From assembly GCA_963931925.1 (NCBI GenBank), contig OZ007579.1, forward strand, positions 51,589,619 through 51,653,618: a stretch of 64,000 bases of DNA, written 5' to 3'. The position numbers and the translations under genes were made by a program. The DNA is from Onchidella celtica (lineage: Eukaryota > Mollusca > Gastropoda > Systellommatophora > Onchidiidae). The stretch's first letter is position 1; each line of letters begins with the position of its first letter. This document shows, in pieces, positions 43,201-55,400 of this stretch. A model generated the notes under the pieces. It saw nothing but the letters and a program-made list of their open reading frames with translations, had not been told where the DNA came from and searched no databases.

Positions 43201-46200
43201 AGCCAATGGTGGATTAACGAAAACATGGATCGCCTGTAAACTTTAGCGAAAAAGGGTAAACAAACTCAGTCCAAAGTTGGCGCGGAATCCGAGTCGATAC
43301 TGATTTTGACATACATGTAGTATTTTCTTTGTCTGTGGAAGGAATTTTACTGTCTGTCCCAGATCTAGATCATTATAAGTAATAAAGATATTTCTCCTGG
43401 GCAGGGTAACTCAGCTAGTATACAGAATGGAGGTAAAATATTAGCAGGCAGGTATGTAGCCTTATGTTCTACCCAGATAGTAAAATAAACTACTGTTCAT
43501 CAGACGAGAACAAGAAATAGAGGACCCCCCCCCCCCCACCACCACCAAAATCCCGTTGTGTTTTCTTGCTAGTCCGACTATTGGTGGAAGTGAGCCCAGG
43601 CGGTATTCTCTTAGTCTTACCCCATCCCCTACCCTTTGCCTCGTGTCGTGTCATTGAACAGCGCCGTCATGTCCTGGAGATTAGAAAAAAATAAATATTT
43701 ATCAGCAGTCAACATGGCAAAGCTTATACAAGAGCGAGACCTCTGACATAGAAACAAGAACTATTCTAGATCTCTAGCCAGTTTTCTGTGGTGGATGGAG
43801 AGATCTACTGTCGTGCAAGTCCCCCCGTTGTAGCAATCTGCTTAAAGACGCTGTGTCTCCATTAGACGGATCGAACTGCAGTTTTGATTGTATCACGGAT
43901 GGGCTTCCCGCGCAACCATAACCCAATCAGCGTCAAATGAATGTGATCTTTGTTGTCATGGCGACGGAGCATCCTCTGTCGTGGCTTGGAAACACAAGTG
44001 TTTTTTTTTCTTCTTCTTCTTTCATCTTTCGTTTTTTTTTTTTTGTTGTTTGTTCTTCTTTTGTGTCTTCCCGTTTTTTATGCGGTCTTATTTAAGGAGT
44101 TTCCCCCCCCCCCCCCCGAAGGCTCACGGGTTGGGGATGGGATGGTGGAGAGAGGGAGGAGTGGCCTTGTTACAGTGTGTGTGGGGAGGAGCGGGAGGGA
44201 GGCAGGGCACGGGGAGACAAATGAGGAATGATACACACATCTACAGTTTATGAAATTCCCCACCCCAGTAATTTCCCTTGTGTCTCTGTCTGCCTGTCAT
44301 CTCCCCCCCCCCCTCCTCCCTCTAGTTTTTCTTATCCCCATGGCTGGCGCTGTCGTTCCCGTTCTTACTTCCCCCCAGTCATAAGAGTTTCCTTGGATGA
44401 AGTTTTTGGATACAGTGAGTAATGGTGAGGCTGAGAACATCAATAATGATAACAGGAACAAGGACGGTAATAAAATTCATATCACGATGCGATCTATCAG
44501 GATGATAATTATATTCTATAACGTCAGCAGCAATTAAAAATGAAAACAAGAACACCTCAAAACGTTTGTTTCAACAACAACAGCAACAAACTGAAAAAGT
44601 TTGCTCAAACAACAACAAATACAACAACAACAACAACAGCAACAACAACAATAGAAATAACAAACACAACATTTTAGATTTGAGATAACATAATATCCAG
44701 CAGCCGTACGAAGTAATTCTGTTTAAAGTATTTTCTTTTTATAAAACAGAATAATTTGTGCATTTTTTTAACGTCTCCAGCTTGTATAATTTAATATAAC
44801 GTCCCTCATACAGTTGGAGCTAATTAAGTAATAATAATGTTAATAATGATAATTTGCATGTTTTTCTAGTGCGTGATACCCAGCCTGTATGTGTGTCACA
44901 ATGTAGACTTGTTTTTTTTCTTCTGTCTTCTTGACGCCATCTCCTCTGTCCACCCACCTCCTTCCTCCAGTCTGTCCATCCAGCTCGTGTCCACAGACTT
45001 TGTGTGTGTGTGTGTGTGCTAGTAGCCCTGTGAGTGGAGGTACCGATGGGATATTATGCAGTGCTGCAGTCTGCCAGGCAATGATGTTATTTGGGGATGT
45101 CTGACACAGTCTTAAGCTGGAACAGCGGTCCCTGGGGGGGGGGGGGGGATAAAAACGCTTTGGGTCCTCCTCCTAGTTCACTCTTAGCTTTAGTCATGAC
45201 ACCATTCGTCAGGAATCATTTTCTCTATCCCCCCTCTTTCTTTGTCCTCCCTCACTCATCCCGTTTGTGTGTGTATGTGTGTGTATGGAAAGAGAGAGAG
45301 AGAGAGAGGCAGTTTTCTTCATCCAGTGGGTGAGGGAAAGTGTAAAATGAGTGGGTTTTTAAAGAAGGGCCGGTTGAATTAACCATACCGTTACGTCATT
45401 CTGTGACTTCTACCAATGTTTATATAAATACAGTAAATATAGTAAACGTTTGGAGTGAAATTGGCAGTGGTGAAGAAGAAATCCCTTTGAAGATGTGAAG
45501 CTGTGACGGGGAAAGAGACAGGGACCGGCCATTGTTGTGTTTTGAGCATCCGCCTGCAGAATTCATGTCCCGTCTTCACGGTGGCTGAGTTTGCCTTTGA
45601 TATTTGTTCACGCTGCCTGACAGAAATGTGTGTTGCGTAAGAATGACAGAGTTTCACCGAGGAGCATTGACATCATCTCAGATGTAGTTTATTTATATGA
45701 GTGCGTCCTTGAACACGCGAGAAAATGTTCATCAAAACATGGCAGGGGCAAAAGTTTTTTTGTTTTTTTTTTAAAGTGGATGTTTTTTTTTTGTTGCTGT
45801 TGTTGCCACTCTAAATAAGCTAGATTGAGGTGATTTTCATCTACAATTTAACCCCCCCCCCCAAATAAAAAAAATAATTGGGCTCCTTGGATATTCAGCA
45901 TTTTGAAGTCAGGAAGTGGAAGGCAGTACATTGTGTGGAAGATCGACTTTGTGTAGGGCTACAAATCACGGACCTGCCAGCTGTCCTTCATACCACGGGA
46001 CTAAGCTGTATTTAGGGCGTCGGACATAAGAAATAATGTTTTTTTTTGTTTTTTTTCATGAAAGAGGAAGTCCTGCTAAGGTTTAGGATAAAGGCCAGTT
46101 CAGTGAGTGCAAAGCAATTTTATGCAAACTGTTCTAAATACACAGAGAACATATTGTGACCTGTGAAGTGGCTGGTATAGTTTGGGTAGGAGTTTAAGGC

Positions 46201-47372
46201 GCTTAGGCACGGTAAACCCCCGCTTTGCTGCCTTTGACGGTTTTTTCGTTATCTTACTTTGGGTTAGTTTTCAGCTTTCAGATAGATTCTTATAAATAAG
46301 ATCAAATAAAGTGAAATTAAAAATCTAACAGGAAAAGGCCCGCACTTAAACAGTGTTAACCTGTAATATGAATTGTGTAAATATGGTACAAATTTGTGAA
46401 TCAGCTCGTAGATTTCAGCCTTCTTCAGACTCGACAAGGTGCACTGCGGGTCCATTCCAGACAATACTTCTTTCATGGTCCCGTAGGTATAATGCCTACT
46501 TCTGATCGTATAGATTTCTGTTCTACTTTCGATGTCTTTATTCTTGCGGAGTATACAATCTATGCCCCTTGAGATGCCCCTTACTGAAGTTCGTTTGTGC
46601 CCTCCTCAGTTCGCCCTAGGAAGACACTATCGCTAGATGTGTGCCATATTTCACTAAGGTTCTTTACCGTGTCACTTAATGTATGTTTGTTATTGAGTTG
46701 TGATATGTTTATGTAAGGATGCGTTAGGTTTGTGTACCATGTATGTACTCTTAAACGCTGTGTGGAAGAGATTGTCTCTCACGGGATAAGAATCTTATTT
46801 AATTGGCAGGTCTGAAATTTCTAAAAAGCCAAGTTTGGCTTACATTACAATCTTTCTTGAGTATCATCAGTATTTTCATGGCCGCATTCTTAATATTATG
46901 TCACATGATGTACCTTGACCTACTTCAGTGCTGTGCTCCAGAAATCTCCACTACGCCAAATTGGGATTTATGCAGGAATATTTCCGGGCATGTGAAAATA
47001 GTTGTTTAGAATAACTTCCCGATTGACCGGTCGAGCGCCATTGCGAGCTGTCTGCAGACACTCGTCTGTCCGCTCGACTGCCAGTGTGAGTAGTGATTGG
47101 AGACAAGGATGGGTACCAAACCGCGACCTTTTCCCTGCTCCGAGACGTTTGTGGAAACACTAAATATGTAAATAGCGCGTAGGTTGTCTCTTTCAGACAA
47201 TGGGTAGGGAAAGGGTGGTGGGGTTGGTTTTTTCGTCTCCCCATTCGTTATCTCTTCTTCCTTTTGCGTCCTGTATCTCTAGTAGTTCTATTGGTCTTGC
47301 CGATTTCTTTCTCTCTCTCCTTGTCTCAGTATTTCTTACCCTGCCCACCTCAGTCTTTCTCACACCTTCTTT
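40229..47372 (+). other. intronic non-coding
   Basis: No exon recognised. Notable simple sequence: C17 at 41305-41321, A runs near 42,004 and 42,250, C run at 43526-43537, TTC/T-rich stretch 44,000-44,050 followed by C15 at 44103-44117, CAA-rich stretch 44,570-44,660, (TG)n at 45,001, G15 at 45134-45148, (GA)n at 45,292, C10 at 45851-45860. The region has a high density of homopolymers and otherwise nothing I can name. Confidence 0.45.
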
Positions 47373-47504
47373 ATGCCCGACCACCAACATCGCTGTCTTT
47401 CTCCCAATCCTTCTTTATGCCCGACCACCAACATCGCTGTCTTTCTCCCAATCCTTCTTTATGCCCGACCACCAACATCGCTGTCTTTCTCCCAATCCTT
47501 CTTC
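47373..47504. repeat. 44-bp tandem repeat, three copies
   Basis: ATGCCCGACCACCAACATCG, then CTGTCTTTCTCCCAATCCTT and CTTT, starts at 47373, 47417 and 47461. Period 44, with no differences seen in the first two units. Because 44 is not a multiple of three, the same peptide appears in all three frames, showing these open frames are repeat artefacts. Confidence 0.95.
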
Positions 47505-48649
47505 TTATTCCCCACACTGTATCCCCCGCGCCCGCCCCCCCCCCCCCCCACCAATTTCTTCTGTCTCAGATTTGATCTAAAAGACCAAAGCTGATTGTCA
47601 AACTAAATACAAATTTGGGTGAGAATTTTGCTGATGTATCATCATGGAGGGTAGAGGTAGAGGGGGGGGGGGGTCGGTTTAACATAAGCACTTGCATTTG
47701 TTGCCAGTGAAGCGATACTTGATGACGCTACATACTATATTTAGATAGCTGTCAGTCTAACAGCGCAGCGCTTGTCCAAAATTGAAACAATATTTTCATC
47801 CGTACATTTGAATTGCTCGTCTCCAGACTCTCTCCCTCCTCCCCCTTAATAAAAAAAATGCAAGCATTCTTATTAAATAAGGAAATAAATGTTCAAACTG
47901 GACCACACTTTGTGTTTGACGTCGATCACCGCGAGCTACATCCAATATTGCAGTTTACAACATACATAATTCACACTCCTTTTCTTTCGTCTGCTCTGTC
48001 TCCAGACGGGAGATCTGACTGCTTCTCTCTCCAATCTCGGAGAAGCCACCCCCACCTCCACCTCATATTGGCATTTGGCAAGGTTTTTAAAAACAGTAAA
48101 AGTTTGAGATTTTTATTAGAAAGTTTGTAAATCAATCTGTCAGTCTGGTGGTTTGGGTAACATATTGGTCTGAGAATTGGCTTTCAGCAGCGACACTGGT
48201 GCTGACGTTATAACTAAAGTGGAATCAGTATCAAGTGTTTCCTCTTTGTGACACAACCGTTAGTGGTGTACTCTTTGATCTTGTATTGGTGAATGAAATC
48301 ACTCTGGATTTCTGCCGTACAGTTGATTGTGCGATAGAACTTTAATAAGGGACGTCGCTCAAGTAATGATGCTGGCATTGAAAGGGGCGAATGCCGAAAG
48401 GGAGTGGGTTTGCTTGAGGGACAAAATGAGAGGGGTGAAGGTTCAAGTCCTTCTTCAGTGTGATTTTGCTGGTTATTTTCTTCTTATTATTTCTGGTGGG
48501 TTGACGTGTTGTGACCTTTGTGAAAGTGCTTATTTCTTAGTCATTCATTGCTTGGGCGTTCTCATGTTTCATGATTTCCCAGTTTCTTGATCTGTTTCAT
48601 TCTATGACGTAAGCGAATGGTTGATGGGAGCTTTTTCGGTAGGATCTCC

Positions 48650-48750
48650 ATCTGTCCCATCATTTCTGTTCTATTCTCTCTCTTGTCTTGGCTTCTTCCT
48701 AGCACAATGTGACCGTTCTCGTGTCGACGTGATTTCTCCTAACTCAGACT
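48650..48750 (+). repeat. dispersed repeat, pair of 40128-40228
   Basis: Second copy of the CCTAGCACAATGTG...CGACGTGATTTCTCC repeat. It ends where a GA-rich and then GGAT microsatellite begins. Confidence 0.75.
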
Positions 48751-48889
48751 CGGTGAAATAGAGAGAGAATAGATAGGCAGGGGGAAGCGTGCAGGCAGAC
48801 AGACAGCGAGACAAACAGACAGACCGACAGGTAGAGAAAGAGGGAGAACAAACGCGGACAGAGTAGATAGATAAGCAGATAGATAGACA

Positions 48890-49000
48890 GATAGATGGAT
48901 GGATGGATGGATGGATGGATGGATGGATGGGTGGATGGATGGATGGATGGATGGATGGATGGATGGACGGACGGATGGATGGACGGATGGATGGATCGAT
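48890..49000. repeat. (GGAT)n tetranucleotide microsatellite
   Basis: About 26 GATG repeats with occasional GACG variants. It is preceded by degenerate GATA/GACA simple sequence from 48,770 and followed by a short (GA)n at 49,028. Ile-His-Pro-Ser and Met-Asp-Gly-Trp peptides from it are artefacts. Confidence 0.97.
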
Positions 49001-50248
49001 GGAGTGCAACATGGACAGAATACATTGAGAGAGAGAGAGAGAGAGAGAGACATGAGTGGATTACTTTGAGTACTGGGCAGCCAGTGGGATTCTGTTTTGG
49101 TTTGACATGAATAAATGATTTGGACAAGTCAGTGCGCAATTAGGGCTTGATTATTGATTGGCTTGCCCTGCTCAAGTCAACATAGGGCTTTGTCAGTCAT
49201 AGCTAGGAGGGCTAGAGAGAGAGAGAGAGAGAGGGAGAGGTAAGACCTACCACCACTACCACCACCACCACCACCACCACTGGCGGCTACGGCGGAGACC
49301 ACTCTGTCTTCTTGCCGATGTTTCACCCTCATAAGACCCTTTCTCAGATAATCAGAGAATTGATGACTCTTCCCCTAGCACTCGGAGATATATCGAGGGT
49401 CTCACAGGGGACTTGGCATTGTCCTACCATCCTACTCTTCTCTCTTTTTTTCTCTCTTCTCTCAGTTTGATTCTCTCATCTAGTCTTGTCTTTCTGGTGG
49501 GCGCAAATGATGATAAATTTCACCCCCTATTGTAATTGTGGTATTTTCCTCATGGTGTTTGGTGAAATTAACCATCTTTAACCATTAGGAGTTCAACTGG
49601 AGCTTTTCACTGTCGGCTGTAATTCGAACAAATTCCATGATAATAAACAGGGCTAATAAACGTTACATTTTCACATTACAATGAAGTAGTGGTCGATATG
49701 GAGCACTTGGGAGCCACAAGACAATTCAGGAGGTCGGTCATTTGGAAAGGGGTGGGCAGAAAATTTAAAAAGAAAATGAACGCATATGGCGGCAAATTTT
49801 GACATTTGGAACTGATCAATGGACGGATTAAATGATTGTGTGTTTCATACCTTGTTTTGCACGGGCGCAGATTATTCTGACATTCTGAAGTCAACGAAAA
49901 AGTATGTAGGCTATCATTATTTATTATTTATTGCTTGGGGATCGATAGAAGATCGAACATTTCACTAAAGGGGCAGCACGTAACCTTCTAGTGCCCAGAC
50001 GAAAATTGACCATTTCAGAACTTCCGAAATAATGTGCTGCATTGAATTTAAATAATCAGACTAGGCCTACTGCAAAAAGATAAATATGTAATTGCTAAAA
50101 TCATTTGTCAATAAATTAGGAAGAGTAAAATATCAAAGATAGAGCTGTTTGGTTCCAAGTGACCTACTTCAAATATGGCACACTGGGCGCTAGAGGGGTA
50201 AAAAACAGCAACAACAGAAAACAAACTGTTCGGGGACCCTTGCGTTAA

Positions 50249-50424
50249 CCCTTTGACTACCGACGCAGTGAAAGCTAAATTTTCTCAATTCTTGTTTATA
50301 TGAAGAGCCACTTATTTCAATTACTTTAGATGGTAAATATGAATCTAAATTCCAATATTCATGTGTATTTGAAAGCTGGTAATAATAGAGAACCAAAATC
50401 TGTAACTGGTAGGATGGCAAAGAG
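50249..50424. mobile_element. piggyBac-like MITE candidate
   Basis: A 176-bp segment flanked on both sides by TTAA (50245-50248 and 50425-50428), the piggyBac target duplication. The left end reads CCCTTTGACTACCGACG. The right end, reversed, reads CTCTTTGCCATCCTACC, an imperfect terminal inverted repeat. No coding capacity. The CCCTTT(G) terminus is typical of piggyBac derivatives. Confidence 0.55.
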
Positions 50425-50428
50425 TTAA

Positions 50429-51540
50429 AAGTGATGCTGTTTTGATATTGAACGGGTTAAAGAATCCGTGTGTGAACGCCTCAGCAACTTTATCCTTTCA
50501 GAGACTTTGGAACCCTCAGTCTGCGTCATTTCTATAATTAGCATGCGGTATGAGCACCTCTTGTCCTCTGCCAGACACCCCTTTTCTTGATGCAGATCGG
50601 CAGTGGCGTTGGGTGAGTTCAAAGCGTCCGGCCGAGGGCGACTGTACGTCAGCAGGAAGCTGTGTAGATTACTGTACTCCAGCCAGCTTCCAGTGCATAA
50701 ATAGAGGAAATTTTTACGACTTGCTCCCACCACCCTGCCAAACTAGTGTCCTCCCCCTACCCTTCTCGTTTCTGTCTTCCTTTATCGCTTCAACATTTCA
50801 GCGAGATAAACTGAAGAGGATCTGAACTCAGTAATCATGCGGGCCGATAAATATTGCAGAATCAGGTCAGGATTTGTGCCAAGGGCTTGTATGTAAACCT
50901 CCTCTCTCATCTTTTTCCCACTTTTTATGTATGTAAACTACATGATTGTATTCCTCTCCTTCTTCCCCACCATTTTTATCAGGTATTTTTGATTTGAAAG
51001 GCAGGACTGTGTTTTTACATCTTTAATTTAGGATGTTCCGCTGCTCTTGGCATTTACACCTCGCTATTCTTGTATTTATTTTTTTGTTGTTCTTGTGTCT
51101 ATGTGTATTTGTGGTAGGGATTATTTTTTTTAAAATTATTTTTTTCTAAGATTTTGCCCGGGCAACGGCCTTGTTCGACTTGCGCTTCTGGACTGTCAAC
51201 TGCTAAGGAACGTGCACACGGGCCCTCCGAGTTTTGTGTCCTTATCTGAGAATACTAGGTGCTCGATTCTAGCTACCATAGGATCAGGGACAGGAAACCC
51301 CCCCCCCCTCCCCCCTAAAATCCAACATGCCTTCATGGGTCCCTTATTTGACAGGAGTGTCCTGTAGTTAGGGTGACACAGGGGCGCCAGAAATCATTCT
51401 CCTTGTGTAGCAAAACAGAAATTCCTGACAGGTTTGAGGGTAAAGATTGATCCTAAGTGCAAGACGACGATAACAGTATTGACAAAATTAAAAACCACAG
51501 AAAGTCGGCAGGGAGGCAGTAAGGCTTGAAGCAAAGTCAA
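50429..51540 (+). other. intronic non-coding
   Basis: No exon recognised. Contains the inverted SINE-like piece (51150-51185, partner of 38190-38300) and a C run near 51298-51308. Confidence 0.4.
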
Positions 51541-51698
51541 AAATATGGCAAAATGAAGATTTAAGAGGTTGATTGTAGCAAAGCCTGTCGTGAGAAATAA
51601 TACAGAAACGATGCAGTCAAACCTTTGTATTGTGTCATTTCTGTATTGTCTTACGCGAGTCTTTGCTACATACAACTTTTGCTTTTTGCCATATTTGG
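51541..51698. repeat. fold-back inverted repeat, ~65-bp arms
   Basis: The left arm 51541-51608 (AATATGGCAAAA ... GATTGTAGCAAAG ... AATACAGAAA) and right arm 51638-51698 (TTTCTGTATT ... CTTTGCTACATAC ... TTGCCATATTT) are reverse complements with several mismatches, around a ~29-base loop. The right arm is also related to 30151-30196. Probably a decayed MITE family. Confidence 0.65.
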
Positions 51699-52022
51699 AG
51701 TGATGACAGTATGCAAATTATACTGGCTAAGTGGTAACTACAGAGGATATTATGTGGTCTGTGAAGTGTGTTACTGTATTTTGTATAAAGTGTTTCTTCT
51801 CCCCTCGGAAGTCATAACTAACTGAAAGTTTCAGTTTGATTTTATATGGTATGGGTTTATGTATCACTTGAGGTGTTCCGTATTAACTAGATCAGGCATG
51901 TCAAACATGCGGCCCTTTAAAAGCAAAGTTGCGGCCCTCGTAAAGGTTTCTACAGCGCGAACACATTTTATTTTCGTAATATAGATTTTCTATATATTTT
52001 ATCGTATTTTTTCGAAATGTAA

Positions 52023-52236
52023 ATGGCAGTGTTTGGTTCTACCTATGTGTGTGAACAGCTATTTTCTTTCATGAAATCAACAAAAACCTCTCAGAGAACA
52101 AGGCTGATTAATCAGTATTGACATCTTTGATCAAAGTGGGAACTGCACAGACACTTCAGCCGGACATATCAAAACTTGTCAGCCAAAAAAGGAGTCAAAC
52201 CTCAGGACAAAACACTAAAACCTTTTGAATAGTAGC
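52023..52236 (+). pseudogene. hAT transposase C-terminal dimerisation region, decayed
   Basis: Reads FGSTYVCEQLFSFMKSTKT, then SQRTRL, the conserved hAT C-terminal dimerisation motif. It then meets stops and needs a frame change to continue as LIKVGTAQTLQPDISKLVSQ. Two stops and at least one indel in ~70 codons show it is non-functional. It lies in the same orientation as LINE C. Confidence 0.85.
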
Positions 52237-52433
52237 AAATAAATGTTTCAGTTTTAAACTGTTGTGTTCTTTTAACTATGTTTTTGTTGCTGTTGCAAAA
52301 TACAAAAATACTATGTCCTTAATTTTTTTGATCAAACTATTTTATTAGTTTGTGTTCATGAATGCTGCTAAAACATTCGTATACATATTGTATGTGCATA
52401 TTAAGCAACAAAATATTCTGCAGTAAATTTTAT

Positions 52434-55400
52434 AATGTCAGGCCAGAGTTTTCTGCTATTGTATAACAGTACACAATACAGCCTGCTACTGTCACCCCCA
52501 CTGTCTTGTGGGTCATCTCGGGAGAGAGGAAGACTAGGGGAAGGTAACCCTTAATACAAATACCACACTGCCTTGTGTGTTGCTATGATAGCAAAGGCTA
52601 TGGGAGTAAACCCAGACAGAAAATCAGGAGTGGAGACCCGAAGGTGGTTGTCAGGGAGAACTGCATCAAACTGGCTTCCAGCATCTCCTGCAGCCGGACT
52701 AGTTCCAAATGTATTGACCTGGTCTCTCCCTTGGGTTTAACTAGAATGGCAGAGAGAGGGGTGGTGCCTCTGGGCAAAGCACCATCTCTTAAAAATAGCC
52801 CAGGCAAGGCAGTAAAACGAGGAGGCGTTTGCTCGGGCTTGGCAAGCGTCTGTCTCTCCTCTATAAGCCCACCCATTTCCGATTTGGAGAGGACACTCCA
52901 GCCATCCGTTACGGATGGGCACAACACGGGAGGTGGCAGTTACCGGTGATAAGCTCAATCCATTTGGCGTACGGATGAGCGCCAGGGGTCCCCTCTGTCG
53001 GTGGGAGCGGCTTTTCAGCTGCATTGATCAACTACCGCCCGCCGTAACCTGGGCAGCCCCCAGGCAGTTGGGTGTTGTTCCGCCACGTCAGCCTGCTTCA
53101 TAAGGTGGTTGGAGCTGGACCAGGGGTCAAAAGGCTGACGTAAAGTGTGCACCTGGCGAAGGCAGAAAGATGCTAAAACTTGGTACCTGGAACGTCAGAA
53201 CAATGCGCCCAGGCTTGCAACAGCAAGATCTCACTGATGTTGGCTCCATCAGGGGATCCCAGGTTGTTGATCGAGAGCTTCAGCTGCTAGCCATCGACAT
53301 CGCTGCCCTTCGGGAGGCTCGACTTCCCGACTCCGGGTCGGTCAAAGAAGAGGGCTACACCTTCTTCTGGCGGGGCCTTAGCAGCGAACAGCCGAGGGTC
53401 CACGGCGTGGGCTTCGCCGTAGAGGGCTCCCTTGTCGATTCGATCGCGGCTCCAATTGGGGTGTCAGAGCGCATCATGACACTCGGACTGAGCGCCCGGT
53501 CTGGTTTTGCCAACGTTGTCTGTGTCTGTGCCCCAACGCTTGCCTCCTCTGGCGGAACCGGGGACATTTTCTGCGGGGCATTGCAGAGGACTCTCCACGG
53601 CATCCCTCTCACCGAAGGCCTGCTGGTTCTGGGTGGCTTTGGCGCTCGGGTGGGAGCGGATCACTCCGCATGGCCAAAGTGCATTGGGCACTTCGGCATT
53701 GGCGGCGACAACGAAAACGGGCAGCGCCTTCTGGAGCTGTGCTCCGTGGGCTCATTGTGTGTTACAAACACGTACTTTGACCATGAGAGATGCCAAGGGG
53801 CATCATGGCGCCATCCCAGGTCTGGCCATTGGCATCAATTAGATCTTATTCTCTCAAGGAGGAAGAGTTTGGGCTGTATAAAAGTGGTTCGTTCCCTCCA
53901 CAGTGCTGACTGTGACACCGACCATGCACTGGTAGTCGGCAAAATCAAAATTTCGGCCGAGAGGATATACAGATCAAGGGCCCCTTCGGTCCCTGGGATC
54001 AATGTGACAGCAATCGGAGATGGGTCGAATGGAAAGTCATTTGAAAAGTTATTTGCTGAAAGCATGGATAATGTCACCCAATGTGACTCGGTAGATGAAA
54101 CATGGAACACTCTCAGTTCAAAAATTCATGACTGTGCCATCAAGTCTTTTGGACAGCATAAAGTTTCAAACAACGACTGGGTAGCCCAGAGCGGCGAAAT
54201 TCTCCTGCCTCTCATTGGGCAAAAGAGATCTGCTTTCAATGAGTATAACAAAAATTGCAGTCGGAGTACGGAAACTTGTTTGGGGAATGCAAAAGCTAAA
54301 CTTCAGCTGGAGGTAAGACGTTGCGCCAACAAATACTGGACAGACTTGTGTAACAGCATACAAGAGGCAAATGAAAAGGGAGATATGAGGGCCGCCTTTG
54401 GTCGGATGAAGGTGGCTCTTGGGCCGGTCATCACCAGGGGCGCCCCACTTGGGTCTGTAAATGGTGAGCCCATCGCAGATAGAGATGAACAGCTGGATGG
54501 GTGGGTAGAGCATTGCTCTCTGTTGTATTCAACTGAGAAAAATGTTCCACCAGATTTTGAGGAACACCTCCGGAGGCTGCCAGTGATGGCCGAGCTTGAC
54601 GCTGGGCCTTCCTTGGTCGAGCTTTCCAATGCAGTCGGCCACCTGTCTGCTGGAGGGGCCACGGGGGGTGACAGCATTCCTGCAGAGGTATTGGAAGACC
54701 TAGGGGGCCCACTGTTGCCACACCTGTATGGTCTGTTGCTGCAGTGTTGGAGAGAAGGCGTGATGCCACATGATATGAGGGACGCCAGGATTGTCACGCT
54801 TTGCGGGAGCAAAGGAGACAGAGGCGACTGCAACGGCTGTCGAGGCATATCCCTCCTCAGCATTACTGGAAAGGCTTTTGCTCGCGTCGTCCTCTGCCGC
54901 CTTCAACAACTGGCGGAAGGAGTCTTACCGGAAACACAGTGTGGCTTTCGAGGCAAGCGATCAACTGTTGACATGATGTTTGCACTTCGGCAAATCCAAG
55001 AGAAATGTAAAGAACAGGACAGGCCGCTTATGGCATGCTTTGTGGACCTGACAGGGGCTTTCGACGCCGTGGGCCGATCTGGCCTGTGTGCAGTCCTTGG
55101 GTCCATGGGCTGTCCACCGGCATTGCTGAAACTTATTGCATCCTTCCACACTGACATGAGGGCATGTGTCAACTTTGAGGGCTGCACATCCAATTCATTT
55201 GCTGTAAGCGGCGGTGTGGGGCAGGGATGTGTTCTTGTTCCTACCTTGTTTGGTATATATTTTGCAGCCCTACTCAAGAATGCCTTTGGTCAATGTTCAG
55301 GTGGAGTACTTGTTGGCACCAGAGTGGACGGCTCCATTTTTAATGTTGCCAGACTGGGAGCAAAATCTCGTGCAGAGCATGTTATGTTGCGGGAGCTCCT

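Larger units (their letters stand above)
47505..50248 (+). other. intronic non-coding
   Basis: Outside the repeats already listed, no supported feature. C and G runs lie near 47536 and 47661, (GA)n at 49,213, and (ACC)n at 49,250-49,280. Confidence 0.45.

Noticed and set aside
47200-47594. Proline-rich frames with the same MPDHQHRCLSP-like peptide in three frames
   Set aside because: The 44-bp tandem repeat is not a multiple of three, so it rotates one peptide through all frames.
47800-48130. Candidate third kinesin exon around VQTGPHFVFDVDHRELHP
   Set aside because: It superficially resembles the VFAFD motif but lacks CFWSMD and splice sites in the right phase (needs phase 2 acceptor).
48671-49139. 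Ile-His-Pro-Ser and Met-Asp-Gly-Trp repeat peptides resembling an antifreeze or venom-like repeat
   Set aside because: Products of the (GGAT)n microsatellite.
54303-54863. 186-codon and other minus-strand frames opposite LINE C
   Set aside because: Antisense shadows of the 1054-codon ORF.
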